Assembly (NCBI GenBank): GCA_964016875.1
Contig: OZ024724.1
Coordinates: 43,825,820 to 43,889,819, forward strand
DNA: 64,000 bases
Origin: Fallopia convolvulus
Taxonomy: Eukaryota > Streptophyta > Magnoliopsida > Caryophyllales > Polygonaceae
Direction: 5' to 3'
The notes under the pieces are model-generated. The model had not been told where the DNA came from, did no database searches, and worked only from the letters and a program-made list of their open reading frames with translations. The position numbers and the translations under genes were made by a program. Below are positions 24,117 through 35,383 of the stretch, in pieces (within the stretch, counting starts at the first letter, position 1; every line of letters begins with the position of its first letter).

Positions 24117-25065
24117 CGTCCCCCATACTTAATCACAACACACAAAACAAATCCACCTAAAGTTCTAAATCCCGGATGGGTCATGCTTATATAGGCTAGG
24201 AATTATTTTGTGGAGCAATCAAAATAGGCTTTAAGGCTCAAAAGAAATAGGGTGTCAAAAACGTTGATCTTGTTAAGGTAGGAAGGGAAATAATAGGCTA
24301 ATAAGAAACATGACTCAATCATATTGGTGTCATGCATCTAGTCAAGTAAAGCAGCCTTGAAAAGTCATAAGGCAAGTTCTAGAGCTAGTAATTCACAATG
24401 ATACACTCAAGATATAAGAACAATATAATTAATAAAAGGCCAAAAACAATCTCACAAGGTTAATTGTATAGAACTTCAAAATAGATCGAAAACTCAAGCT
24501 CATCCACATGCTCAATCCTATAATCAAAGTAAATAACTAAAGATTATGCTCATTTCATAGAAACTTCAACACTTCAAACAAGTCATGTGTTAGAATCTAC
24601 ACTTAACTTAGAAACACTAGGTCTTACACATTGGGGAAATAAGAACCTAAATTGAAATTTTTTTCATTTTTCAAGATTTTAGTCAATGCAAAACATAAAG
24701 TAAACATGTCTAAGCTAATGCAACTACATGAATGCAAAGCAAGTCATCCCCTTCCCCTATGCTTAAAACTTACTTTGTCTCCAAAGTAAAGTAAGAGTAA
24801 AGAGAAGAGAAAAACTCACAAACCAACTACTAATTTGGTGACATTGTCAATGCCCTCAATAGCCTGTCAAAACCTTGTGCACACATCTCAAAAAAGCGTA
24901 AGTAACACAATGATAAATTAAAGATACATGATATAACTTTCAAAGATCGTTTTAATTTATCAAACATGTTTTCCCAATTGGTGTGAAATGACCTTTGTTC
25001 AAACAAATTCAACACAAGTGGTGGAGTTGCAAAATACTTACAATATGGGTCAAAGTACTTGTCAA
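24117..25065 (-). mobile_element. truncated internal region of element G
   Basis: 3' part of a non-autonomous minus-strand LTR element. Its only coding trace is 24830-25015, ending QGFDRLLRALTMSPN. This is almost the same peptide that ends the ORF of element C (QDFDRLLRALTMSEF), which ties G and C to one superfamily. The 5' LTR and 5' internal part are missing: the LINE resumes at about 25070. Confidence 0.65.
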
Positions 25066-25069
25066 CACT

Positions 25070-25450
25070 TAATTTGTAAAACTTAATTTTGATGGATCTA
25101 AAAAACAGAATGGTCTAGCGACTACGGGATATATTAATAGGGATCATAAAGGAGAAACTATTGTGGTAAATGCTTTTGCGAACGATTACTAGAGTATAAT
25201 CCAAGCGGAAGTTACAGGAATGTATGAACCAGTATGTGAGGCCAAGAAAAGGAATCTAGCTAAGATTATGATTGAAGGAGATAGTATAATTGTCATAAAT
25301 GCGCTAAAAGGAAGTAAATCACGCCCATGACAAATTGAAATGCTCATTTCAAACACACTGGTTTTGTTGCAGTCATTTGAGGTTGTCAGATTCTAACATG
25401 TACCTCATGATTGCAATAAGGTTGCTGATTTGATTGTGGGACTACGCCAT
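25070..25450 (+). pseudogene. LINE RNase H, second piece of the split LINE
   Basis: The plus strand reads LNFDGSKKQNGLATTGYINR, IIQAEVTGMYEPVCEAKKRN, KIMIEGDSIIVINALKGS and VPHDCNKVADLIVG. These are the four conserved blocks of the RVT_3-type RNase H (Asp, Glu, Asp, and the C-terminal Asp) of plant LINEs. Three in-frame stops are present. It continues the LINE at 22095-22955 after the G insertion. Confidence 0.83.
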
Positions 25451-25539
25451 TCTTGTAGTACTTGTCAAATTCAAACACACTCAGGACTTCAAGTCCTCAT
25501 ATGTAAGGATGCCATAGGTTGACGAATGTCAGCCTAATT

Positions 25540-26354
25540 TTTTCTACTCTAGAAAAAAATAAGTATAGGCTGCGTTCGACAAATCTATGTTGATAAATTA
25601 TTAATGTTGATGTTGATGCTGATATTATTTGCTTATTTCTAATGCTGAAAGTAAAAACTTATTTTTGAAATAAGCATGTGGTGTTCGGTTTGAGGGTTTG
25701 CTGATTTTTAAAATATAATTAAGAAAATACCAAAATACCCTTAAAACAATAATAAAATAAGTGTTTCGGCGCCGGTCTCCACTTCTCCTTCTTCCTAGGG
25801 TTGTTTATCATTTGAATGAACTTGGGCCTTTCAAGGTAGAGAAGACCGGTGCCGAAATTCTTTCTACTAGATCCGTCATTCTGTCCATATTATCTTTCTC
25901 TCTGGTTCTCGTTCATAGGGTTGTTTATCAGTTGAATGAAATTGGGCTTGTTTTAGTTGAACGACAAGGCAAAGAAGATATGTTGTTAAGAATTCTCTCA
26001 TGTGGTTCGCCTACGGTGAAGGAATCTTTCTCCCGAATCCGTCGTTCCGTCCAGATTATCTCTCTGGTTCTCCTTTCTAAGGTTATCGTTCATCCTAAGT
26101 CCGTTAGTCCATCGTTGCCCACTCCTAGGACGAATCCGCCGTCGGCGGCAAGGTTGTCATCTCAACTCTTTCTATGGTTCTTTTCTAGGGTTGTTTATTA
26201 GTTGAATGAACCCGTCGTCATTCCGTCTGGATTCTTTCTCCCGAGTCCAAATAGATCAATTTTGGAGAGGAAATTTGTAGACGTTGACAAGGCAGAGAAG
26301 GTATACCGACGGTGAAGCTCCACTAGGCATGGTTAACTAGAGCAGATCTGTGAG

Positions 26355-26437
<83 letters not shown>

Positions 26438-26740
26438 CTGGGTAATGAGTAATGGGTATTGGGGGTAGTGTTAAAATATTAGAGGTGGTGCCCCTTGCTT
26501 ATTTTTTGGGGATAAGTTTGCTTATTTCCAATAAGTATGGGGGTGCTGATTATTTTTTCTGCTTATAAACACCCAAAATAAGTTTGCTTATTTAAATAAG
26601 CAATCTTTTCCAAACAAGAATCCAAAGTGCTTATTTTTTCAAATAAACAACATATTGATTATACGCATTCAATATAAGCACTACCAAGCACAACCAAAGT
26701 CTCAATAAATTTGGTAAGTTTGATGCTTATAGGCTTTATG
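25540..26740. mobile_element. probable non-autonomous DNA transposon with GA repeat
   Basis: The left end (GGCTGCGTTCGACAAATC) and right end (AAGCACTACCAAGCACAACC) look like degenerate inverted ends. Internal inverted words (GCTTATTTAAATAAGC and related) are frequent, as in hAT-derived elements. No target duplication was confirmed. The open frame at 25761-26201 shows no recognisable protein. Confidence 0.4.
26358..26432. repeat. (GA)n microsatellite
   Basis: Uninterrupted GA dinucleotide run of about 75 bp. Confidence 0.97.
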
Positions 26741-26774
26741 AATCAAAATGCATTTGATTCAATTCATTTAGTTT

Positions 26775-28000
26775 TTGGATCATTTTAAGAATACACACAT
26801 TAATAACAAATTAAGAATACACATTAAGCTAAACGACAAAAACACCGAATATTTTCACAAAATAACAAATGGAAGAAAAAATACAACAAATATCAAGAAA
26901 ATCACCACCAATGAGTGCACCCAAATAACGAGTCTTAATAACACTAAACGTGAAATTCAGAAGGATTTTCAAAAAAGATTTCAACTCCAAGATATCAACC
27001 GCACCAAATTGATAACCAATACCCAAACAATACAAAAAGAAATAATAGAGAAGTTAACCTCCAACTCACAAAACAGGTCTCCAATGCTAAAATCAAAAGT
27101 ATCGTCTTCGATATCGGCGATAATAAATCCCCTAGCCCTAACGGAATGCCAACTAGCTTGTATAAAAAAATATTGAAACATTGTTGACCCTGATGTCACA
27201 AAAGTTGTCAAAAGCTTCTTTCAATCAGGAAAAATCTTCAAACAAATTAACCATATATTTATTACCCTCTTACCAAAATGTGAGAACCCAAACTCAACCA
27301 TTCACTACAGAACCATAACCCTATGCAATACATTTTACAAAATCATATCGAAGATACTCACAATAATACTTAAAAAATAATTGGGAAACTCATTCACCCA
27401 CTTTAGGGTGTTTTTATTAACAAACGTGGTATGATGATAATATCCTAGTAGCACATGAAATCTTCCACTCATTCCGGAAAAAAAAAGGAATGGGGGTGGA
27501 TAGGTAAAAAGCTTGATATGGAAAAGGCCTATGACCGGATTAATTGGGAATTTATTTTTCACATTTTCAACAAATTTGGTTTTGACCAAAAATATTCATA
27601 AACTAGATTCGAGAATGCGTCAAAATGGTAACATTCTCAATGCTTGTAAATAACGGGCCCACATACCAATTCGCTCCCAACAGGGACAATGACAGAGCGA
27701 CCCCTTGTCTCACTATCTTTTTATCCATACCGTTGAAGTGCTTGCTGGACAGCTTCACAATTCCTGCACTAAGCCCAACGGTGACATTGTCATCCAAATT
27801 TCGAGTAAAGGAACATAAATCCAGTTCTTATCATTCGCATATGATATCATCATCTTTGCAAAAGAAAATAACCAAACATGTCATAAAATGAAAAACATAA
27901 TTGCCGATTATTGTCAAATATCTGGTCAAAAGGTTAACTTTCATAAATCCGCTTTCCAAGTTACTAAAAAATATTAACAATAACTAAAAAACACTACTTA
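26775..28000 (+). pseudogene. LINE ORF2 with RT core, left part
   Basis: Plus-strand L1-type LINE relic. It shows the endonuclease-RT linker (KLNDKNTEYFHKITNGRK), RT block KLDMEKAYDRINWEF at about 27510-27560, a degraded fingers/palm block (GPTYQFAPNRDNDRATPCL) and FAKENNQTCHKMKN followed by ISGQKVNFHKSAF (27850-27960). Many stops are present. The LINE continues on the far side of element B at 44862. Confidence 0.8.
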
Positions 28001-28024
28001 AACAAATCCTTCATATTACTAACA

Positions 28025-28618
28025 TGGGCGGATCCAGGTGGGGGCGTTCACCCCCACATCTGGCCGGAGCAACGAGAGTTTTCATGGAGAGACTCGAGAC
28101 TGAAGAAAAATGGTGAAATTTCCCCCCACATGATGGTCTGAGATAGGACGAGTGGTGGAAGGCTTGGAGAATTGGAGGAGGAAGAGTCAGAGCATGCAGA
28201 GCGTTGTGTGCATGTTTGTTGGTGATTCAATGGAGGAAGAAGACCAACCAGGTGAAGATTGGGGTGAAAATAAGACGACATCATTTTTATTGCTATCATG
28301 TTGATACAATTTTTTAAATATAACAATTTGACTTTTAGCCCAAATTTTAGAGTTTCTAAACCCCAGTTCCATGAACTAGCTGGTAGAGCGCACAAAATAG
28401 GTAAACCGACTTGCTTCGACCGGCTCGACACGATGGAAGAAAGAATGGTGATACTTTCATTGGATCGAGTTGGAGAATCACATGCATTTTGATGCGTATG
28501 TTCATCATTTTTTTATGTCAAACTATATTTTGTTTAATTTTTGTATACTATTTGATATTTAAAGTAGCTTTATTTGTCCAAGGTTAATTTTTATGTACTT
28601 GCTTGATATATTAAACTA
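28025..28618. other. unidentified insert between LINE and element B
   Basis: Interrupts the LINE before element B. It starts near GGGCGGATCCAGGTGGGGGC with a nearby inverted word (GGGGGCGTTCACCCCC). No protein match and no second end are found. Confidence 0.35.
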
Positions 28619-28623
28619 TTGAT

Positions 28624-29137
28624 TGTTTTGGCAGGATAATCACACTAACGTGTTACCTGCGATAATGTGGGATTCCTAACCAAAGAATGAATGCAACGCG
28701 TTATGAATCAAAGACAAGATGCAAAACATTACAGGAAATACAGATCACAGAAGTAAATTGATAGCAAGATGTGAATTGTGATTATGATATTAAAAGAGTC
28801 TTCTTCAAATACAAACGAATCCTTGACGGAGATTTAAACAAGTGATTGAGAATGAGTTTTAGCTTATGGTCTTTTTCCTCCAGTTCTTGTGTGTCTCGTC
28901 TCTTCTTCAATTTCCCTTTATAATGCCTTTCCCCTATTGACCGTTGAAATGGACGCTCCCCGTCTCCGATGATTTCGCCTTCCTCCTCCACGAAGTAACC
29001 GTTATGGGCAATCAATACCGAATCCGAGATTCTCGCTATTCATAAACTAGTTCTTCGGCCTTATCTTTAGCAGTTTGAAACCAGGCATTTTGGGCCTCTG
29101 TCATTCCCGCTGGGCTTAGATTTGAGAGGGCCCAAGA
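28624..29137 (-). repeat. 3' LTR of element B
   Basis: 514 bp, paired with 44343-44856. Its start on the minus strand is TCTTGGGCCC, where the 5' copy has TGTTGGGCCC, so the terminal TG is mutated. Confidence 0.92.
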
Positions 29138-29147
29138 ATACCCCCAT
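29138..29147 (-). other. polypurine tract of element B
   Basis: Minus strand ATGGGGGTAT immediately precedes the 3' LTR. Confidence 0.7.
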
Positions 29148-29355
29148 CGAAAACCCGGGAAAACTCCCGCCTCCACTTTTCTAGGGTTTTCGATTTTCAT
29201 GTCTTGGAAGTTGTAGCGGGTTGTGTCACGTCTAATCAACCTCTTATTTATAGCGGTTATGATGACCCCCATAGCTTCCACTGTGCTCCTCGGTATCCAG
29301 GTACGTTTCCCCTTACTTTTGCTTCTTCATCTTCGACTTTCCTCCTTCCCTTACT

Positions 29356-31094
29356 ATGGCGACTTCTGGTTCTTCTCCTATCTCCCGCTGCCTTGATCCG
29401 CAAATACTTCCTTCCTTAACCTCTTCCAAAATTCTTACTCCCACCCATCGTAGAAACATTACTTCCGAAGATCCCCATGCACTTGCGTTTTCCGTGGGGT
29501 TCCCCTCTTCTGCAGAAATTTTTCTTCCTTCTCCGGGAATTTGCGCAGACTTCTACAATGATGACTGGGTTTGCTTATACGAGTATCCTTTCTGCATTGG
29601 TCATCATTTTCCCTTTTCTCCATTGGTTGTCGATTTCCTTTCCACCCTCAACATCTCCCCTGGTCAAATACTACCTCAGGTTTGGAGACTGCTATTATCG
29701 GTTGATCTGCTGTGCTCTTCACACAGTCTCCCTTTTAAAGTTGTCGACTTTTTCCACAACTATTGCCTTTCCAAGGGTGGCCCGGGTCGATTAACCCTAA
29801 AAACCTTCCAAGATAAATCTGACCTAATCTTCAATATTTCCAAGTCCGACCGGGGTTGGGCTGACAAGTTTTTCTTCGTTAAGCTCTCTTCTCTGGGGAT
29901 TGACACATCTTTCTTAAAAACTCGGTGGAGATCAACAGGTAGCACTTCCTTCTTTTCCTCCTGTCCCACTTGATTTTTTCTAACCATTGATCATTTCCAT
30001 ACCGTGTGCAGAGAACTTTTCTTCCCCCCAACCACGTTCAGTATCGGCGCAAGTGATATTTCATCTCGAGGCTATCCCCTTGGAAGAGAGATCCTACCCC
30101 AAACTGGTGCAAGTGTGTTTCATTGATTCAGAGGACACCGAGATGTCGAGTACGTTTCGCTTTCCCCTTTCTTTTTGCATTGCTACTACTTCACCTGTGA
30201 CCCCCTTTTTTTTTCTTTGATAACAGGTTCCAGGACTACCCGTTCTACTACGGCGCTGAATACTATGGAACGAGTTGAAGCTCGGAAGAAGAGGAAGGCT
30301 GAATCAGCTTCAACTGCGAATACTGCGCTGACGATCTCAGATCCCAATAAGTCTTCCGAGGCTCGGATTTCCTCACCTAGGAAGAAAGCATGTTCGACCC
30401 TTTCTGATCTTCCAAAGACAATGATGTCCCTGGACATGGCTGCCGAGAAGTGTTTGAGCTCTTTGGCACCTCTTCATGTGGGTTGTTCTCGTGGCAAGGA
30501 AGATAATCTTTCTTTCCCGAAATTCTTTGGTGAAATTCTGGCGGCACAATGGCAAGTACGTCTTCTCCAGTTGTTCTTACTTCGTGTTCTACTCTTTATC
30601 TAATTTTTCATTTTCTTATGCAGGGCTTGCAACTTTCTCTTTCTGCCTTTGAAGCCTTCAAGGATCTGCCTGAACAGTTGGCTCAAAGCATGATCAGTCT
30701 TTAGCTTGAGAAGGACAAAAGCACTATCTTAGGACATGAGAAGGCCGCTTTGGACCAGAAAGTTCACGAACTGATGAGTAATCTCGAGAAGGTTTCTAAG
30801 GAGTCCAAGGAGTGGGAAGATAAGTTCGTAGTCTCTTCCGGTAGAGAAGCTGCTCTGGCTAAAGAGATTGAGGATACCGCGGACTACTGGTCTTGCCGAG
30901 CTCGAGTGGAAATGATGGAAGAATTCGCAGCGGGGAGGCACACTTCGTGGGATGCCGTGAAGGAAAGGGAATTGTTCGAGAGCCTGTTTTCTGACGAGGT
31001 GATCGCGGATAAGAAGTCCTCAGTTATTGACGATATCGCTTCCGTTGCCAAGGTGGTTGCTCAAGTGGAGAGGGATAACCAGTCCAAAGAATGA
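29356..31094 (+). CDS. antisense four-exon ORF inside element B (Transposase_28-like)
   Basis: On the strand opposite to gag-pol, between integrase and 3' LTR. Exons are 29356-29938, 30012-30149, 30227-30555 and 30624-31094. All three introns (68-77 bp) have GT..AG ends and the phases fit (1, 1, 0), giving 506 codons. One TAG at 30702-30704 lies in frame (probably CAG to TAG), so this copy is broken. The N-terminal half contains DDWVCLYEYPFCIGHHFPFS followed by PGQILPQVWRLL. That resembles the plant 'putative gypsy type transposon' domain (I believe Pfam Transposase_28). A Lys/Arg-rich stretch (ARKKRKAES) and a Glu/Lys-rich coiled-coil C-terminus follow. Extra ORFs, some antisense, are known in Tat-lineage elements; their function is not established. 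Using upstream ATG 29261 instead would need a splice site I do not see. Confidence 0.75.
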
Positions 31095-31753
31095 TCCTTC
31101 TTGTTCTATTGTGTCTGTTGAATTCTGAACAATTTTCTACCCCCAGCGTGTTGGGGTTCTTAAACTCTTATTTTGTATGGCCGCTTGTTCTAGGGCCCTA
31201 GTATGGACAACTTTGTACCCCGTATTGGTTTATGGGGTGGTGTTTTATTTTGATAATGTTTTATTAGTTTGCCAGGGCTTTGGATCTGTGTTTGATTTTT
31301 TGCAGGTAAGCAGGTTCAATGCTGAAGAAAGAAGATCAACGCGGTCGTGGGGAAGTTGATTTGTCTAGCACACGTACTTGTAATTCTAGCAATAGATTCT
31401 TCGTTGTAAATCGCTTTTTATGTTAGATGTAGAGAGAGAGAATGATGTACTTGTATGAAATGTAAATATTTGTAATAAATTCATGAATCGTGTTACAAAT
31501 GAAAGATTCCACTTGTTCTAGAATTCTCGTTACATGTTCTCGTCTCTTGCATCTTTTGACTAGTCGTTGTGTGCACGGCGTTGCCTGATCACAAGGCGAG
31601 GGCCCATGTTTCGGCCTGTAACGTCACAAGGCGTCCCTTGTTAGTTTTCTTGATATCGTTGACATCGTTGTACTTGTGTATGTATGAAGATGTAATAATA
31701 TAATGTAAAAGGAGAAGTTTTGTGCGAATTACCTTATCAAAACTCGTCGTGTC
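31095..31753. other. non-coding gap between antisense ORF and pol end in element B
   Basis: No coding evidence. It probably holds the 3' untranslated part of the antisense ORF and the spacer after integrase. Confidence 0.5.
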
Positions 31754-32990
31754 TCAGAAGTGGTACAACTTCAAGTTCATTGCATTCCAGCTTCTGGGGA
31801 CCGCCTTTCCCTCTTGCGACATTAATTCGTATGCTCCTTGTCCTACGATCTTCGTGATTTGGTATGGCCCTTCCCAGTTTGCTCCCAACTTGCCAGCATT
31901 TAATTCTTGCGTATTCTAAAAGACTCTTCTTAACACCCAATCTCCTACTTGGAATACTTTGGCGTTAACGCGTTTATTGTAACTCCGAGCTACCCCCTGC
32001 CTATACGCCGCCATCCGAATTGAAGCCTCATCTCGTAACTCGTCCACCGTATCCAAATGATGTAACAGGTTGGATAGGTTTGACTCTTCAGTGGTGAGTC
32101 CGTATCGGACTGTAGGCAAAGTTACTTCTACCGGTAGCACGGCTTCACACCCATAGACCAAGGAGAAAGGTGTATGACCTATTGCCGTCTTAGGGGTTGT
32201 ACGATCTGACCACAAGATAAGGGGTAACTTGTCTGCCCAAATACCTTTTGCTTCTTTGAGCCGCTTCTTCAAGTTGTTAATAATCACCTTGTTACTTGCT
32301 TCTGCTTGCCCATTAGCCTGAGGGTAACGAGGCGTTGACATCACCAACTGTATGTTGTACTGCTGGAAGAATGATATCGTCTTGTCACTGATGAACTGGG
32401 ACCCGTTGTCGCAGACTATGGTGGATGGTATTCCGAATCTGCTCAGAATGTTCCTCCTTATGAAGGAGATGACTTGCGTATCTTTAACTTCTTTGAAGGC
32501 TTCGGCTTCAATCCATTTGGAGAAGTAGTCAGTCATTGCCAAGATGCAAACACGTTGCCCTGAAGCTGGGGGAAGTTTTCCCACAATGTCCATCCCCCAT
32601 TTCATGAATGGCCAAGGAGATGTTATAGGATGCAACAACTCAGAAGGTTGGTGTGGTATAGGTCCGTGACGCTGGCACGCGTCACACTTACGAGCAAACT
32701 CCACTGCGTCCTTATTCATGGTAGGCCAATAGTAACTCATCCTGCTTGCCTTCTTCGCCAAGTTGCGACCCCCTGTATGGTTTCCACACTCTCTATCGTG
32801 TATGTCTTGTAACACCTTCTGTACTTCCTCTTCTTTTACGCATCGCGCGTGGATTCCTGGCGACATCCATTTAAACAAAATGTTATTCTTAACAACGAAA
32901 GTGGAAGCTTTTACCTTAAGTCGTTGAGCTTCTTCCTTGTCTTCAGGCAAAACTCCATCTCGTAACTATTTCAGATAAGGGGTTACCCAT
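31754..32990 (-). pseudogene. integrase of element B
   Basis: Minus-strand integrase. The zinc-binding region is ECGNHTGGRNLAKKASRMSY through CDACQRHG. The catalytic core has Asp in LAMTDYFSKWIEAE, Asp in STIVCDNGSQF and Glu in NGQAEASNKVI. The C-terminal domain is KVFQVGDWVLRRVF followed, after a TAG at 31916-31918, by ELNAGKLGANWEGPY and the natural end KLYHF at 31754. A frameshift at about 33010-33050 and a TAG at about 32967 separate it from the second RNase H. Confidence 0.88.
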
Positions 32991-33002
32991 GACTTGTCTT
33001 CA

Positions 33003-34973
33003 TCAAGATTTCGAATCTCCAACATGTCTGCCTTTGGTTATAGATGGTGCATCAAGATATACGAAAGGTACCTTGTCGTACTCCCTTGGGTCGATTGCGG
33101 ATCCGAGGTTGGCTAAGGCATCTGCTTGCGTGTTAGCATCTCGAGGAACCTGTCTTATCTCAAAATGCTTGAAGTGTTTTACGATCTCTTGTACCTTTTC
33201 CAAGTATGTCTTCATCTTTGAATCCCTGGCAACATACGAGTTCGTAACTTGATTCACAATAAGTAACGAGTCACAGATTACCTTAATTTCATGTACATCC
33301 AGATCTTTAGCAACAAGTAACCCTGCAATAAGCGCCTCATACTCTGCTTCGTTGTTAGTAGCCTTGAATGTACATCGAACAGCCTGGGCTATCCTATCCC
33401 CCTGTGGTGACTTCAGGACTACCCCCAATCCTACGCCAATCTGGTTCGACGCTCCATCTGTATGCATCAACCATCTGTCGTTCCCTGCTACGTGCATCAC
33501 ATCTTGATTAACATCTTCTGAAGTGGTAGGAGTGAAGTCAACCACAAAATCTGCCAACGCCTGAGATTTCATCTCCGTTCGGGGCTCGTAAGTAATGTCG
33601 TAACCATTTAAGTGGATCAACCATCTCGTTAGCCGACCTGACAATTCTGGCTTTGACATGATACTTTTCATTGGGTAATTAGTTCTCACGATTATAGAAT
33701 GGCTTTCGAAATAAGGGCGCAATTTTATTGAAGCCATTACCAAGGACAACACTAATTTTTCGATAGGGGAATACCTCGTTTCTGCGTCAAGCAAGGTTTT
33801 ACTTACATAATTGATGGGCAACTGGTCTCCATTTTCTTCCCGGATCAGGACTGCACTTACTGCTACCTCTGGTACGGCCAAGTACACATATAAGTTCTCG
33901 CCCGGCTTGGGTTTGGACAGTACCTGTGGATTAGATAAATAATTTTTCAATTCTTCAAAGGCTTTTTCATGTGCTTCTGTCCATTCGAACGACTTGTTCT
34001 TCTTTAGAATGTCGTAAAACAGTTTGTTCCTGTCCGAAGATCTTGATATGAACCGGTTCAATGCGACTACTCGTCCTGTTAGCCTCTGGACATCCTTGAC
34101 GCACTTGGGTGATTGCAACTCCATTATGGCCTTGACCTGTTTAGTATTCGCTTCGACCCCCCTCTGCGTCACTATGTAGACGAGGAATTTTCCTGACGTT
34201 ACTCCAAAAGAGCACTTGGTGGGGTTCGACTTCATCTTGTAGCTCCGCAGAATCTCGAACGCGTCTCTTAGGTGATTAACATGGTCCTCCGTCTTCAGTG
34301 ATTTGACCAACATATCGTCTATGTATACTTCCATCGTATCCCCCAGCTTTTCCTGAAACATCTTATTAACCAATCTCTGATAAGTAGCACCTGCGTTCTT
34401 TAACCCAAAGGGCATAACTTTGTAACAATAAGTTCCTTGATTGGTTACGAATGCGGTTTTCTCTTGATCGTCAGGATGCATCATTATTTGGTGGTACCCG
34501 CTAAACGCATCCATGAAGGTCAAAATTTCATGCCCTGCCGTTGCGTCCACCATTGCGTCTATATGAGGCAAAGGGAACGAATCTTTGGGGCATGCTTTGT
34601 TTAGATCGGCGAAATCTACGCAAACGCGCCATTTACCATTTTTCTTTTTAACAACAACCACATTCGCAAGCCAATCAGGATATTGTACTTCTCTAATTCT
34701 TCCAGACTCAAGTAAGGATTTTACCTCATCATTGATTACCTGATTTCGTTCGGGAGCGAACTTACGCCTTTTTTGTTTCACTGGTGGCACCTTTTTGTTG
34801 ACATTCAAGGCGTGGGTGATCACGCTAGGATCAATACCTACCATATCCTCGTTTGACCGGGCGAAACAATCTTTGTAGGACCGTAGAAATTCCACTATTT
34901 GCTCATGTAAAGTCGGTTCCAGATCTGCTCCTATTTGGATTTTCTTGGATGGCTCTAATGGATCAAGGGCCAC
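33003..34973 (-). pseudogene. RT, RNase H and second RNase H of element B
   Basis: 656 codons open. RT blocks are VKKKNGKWRVCVDFADLNKA, ILTFMDAFSGYHQIMMHP, MPFGLKNAGATYQRLVNKMF and catalytic VYIDDMLVKS. The first RNase H (about residues 320-470) has lost clear catalytic residues: IVRTNYPMKSIM stands where Asp is usual. It is followed by a second, archaeal-type RNase H with MHTDGASNQIGVGLGVV, NNEAEYEALIAGL, VICDSLLIVNQV and NTQADALANLGS. RT plus two RNase H domains is diagnostic for the Tat lineage. A TAG at 35037 separates it from protease and a frameshift follows it. Confidence 0.9.
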
Positions 34974-35383
34974 TTCTTGGAGCTCGGGCGTCTCCGGCTT
35001 TGCATAGCAAGTGGTCGTTCTACAGTCCTTTAATTGCTAATCTGACGTCTTCTTCCCCGTTCCAAGTTGTGAGCTCTTTGAAGTCGTTGCCTTCATTGTT
35101 ATGGAGTAACTCTCCCTTGCCAGCTTTTGTTCTCCCTTAATCTCTTGAATCCCCCAAGGTGTCGGGAACTTTACACATTGGTGATAGGTGGAAGGGATAG
35201 CTCTCATCCCGTGTATCCATGGCCTGCCCAAGATGACATTAAAAGGTGAAGGGCAATCAAGTACTTGGAATTTTACCTGGTAGTTAACTCCTCCTGCAAC
35301 GGTAGGTAATGATATCTCCCCAAGCGTATTGTGTGATTCTCTACTGAAGCCTACCAAAGTTGTTGACTTTTTGGTAATATCGT
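34974..35383 (-). pseudogene. protease, C-terminal half, element B
   Basis: Continues the protease after solo LTR D: GFSRESHNTLGEISLPT, VILGRPWIHGMRAIPSTYHQ. Frame is shared with RT downstream, broken by one TAG at 35037-35039. Removing D and one ATCGT copy restores continuity with the N-terminal half at 36915. Confidence 0.85.

Noticed and set aside
25761..26201. 146-codon plus-strand open frame
   Set aside because: Low-complexity, repeated GTTTATCA.TTGAATGAA words and no family resemblance; it lies in a probable non-autonomous DNA element.
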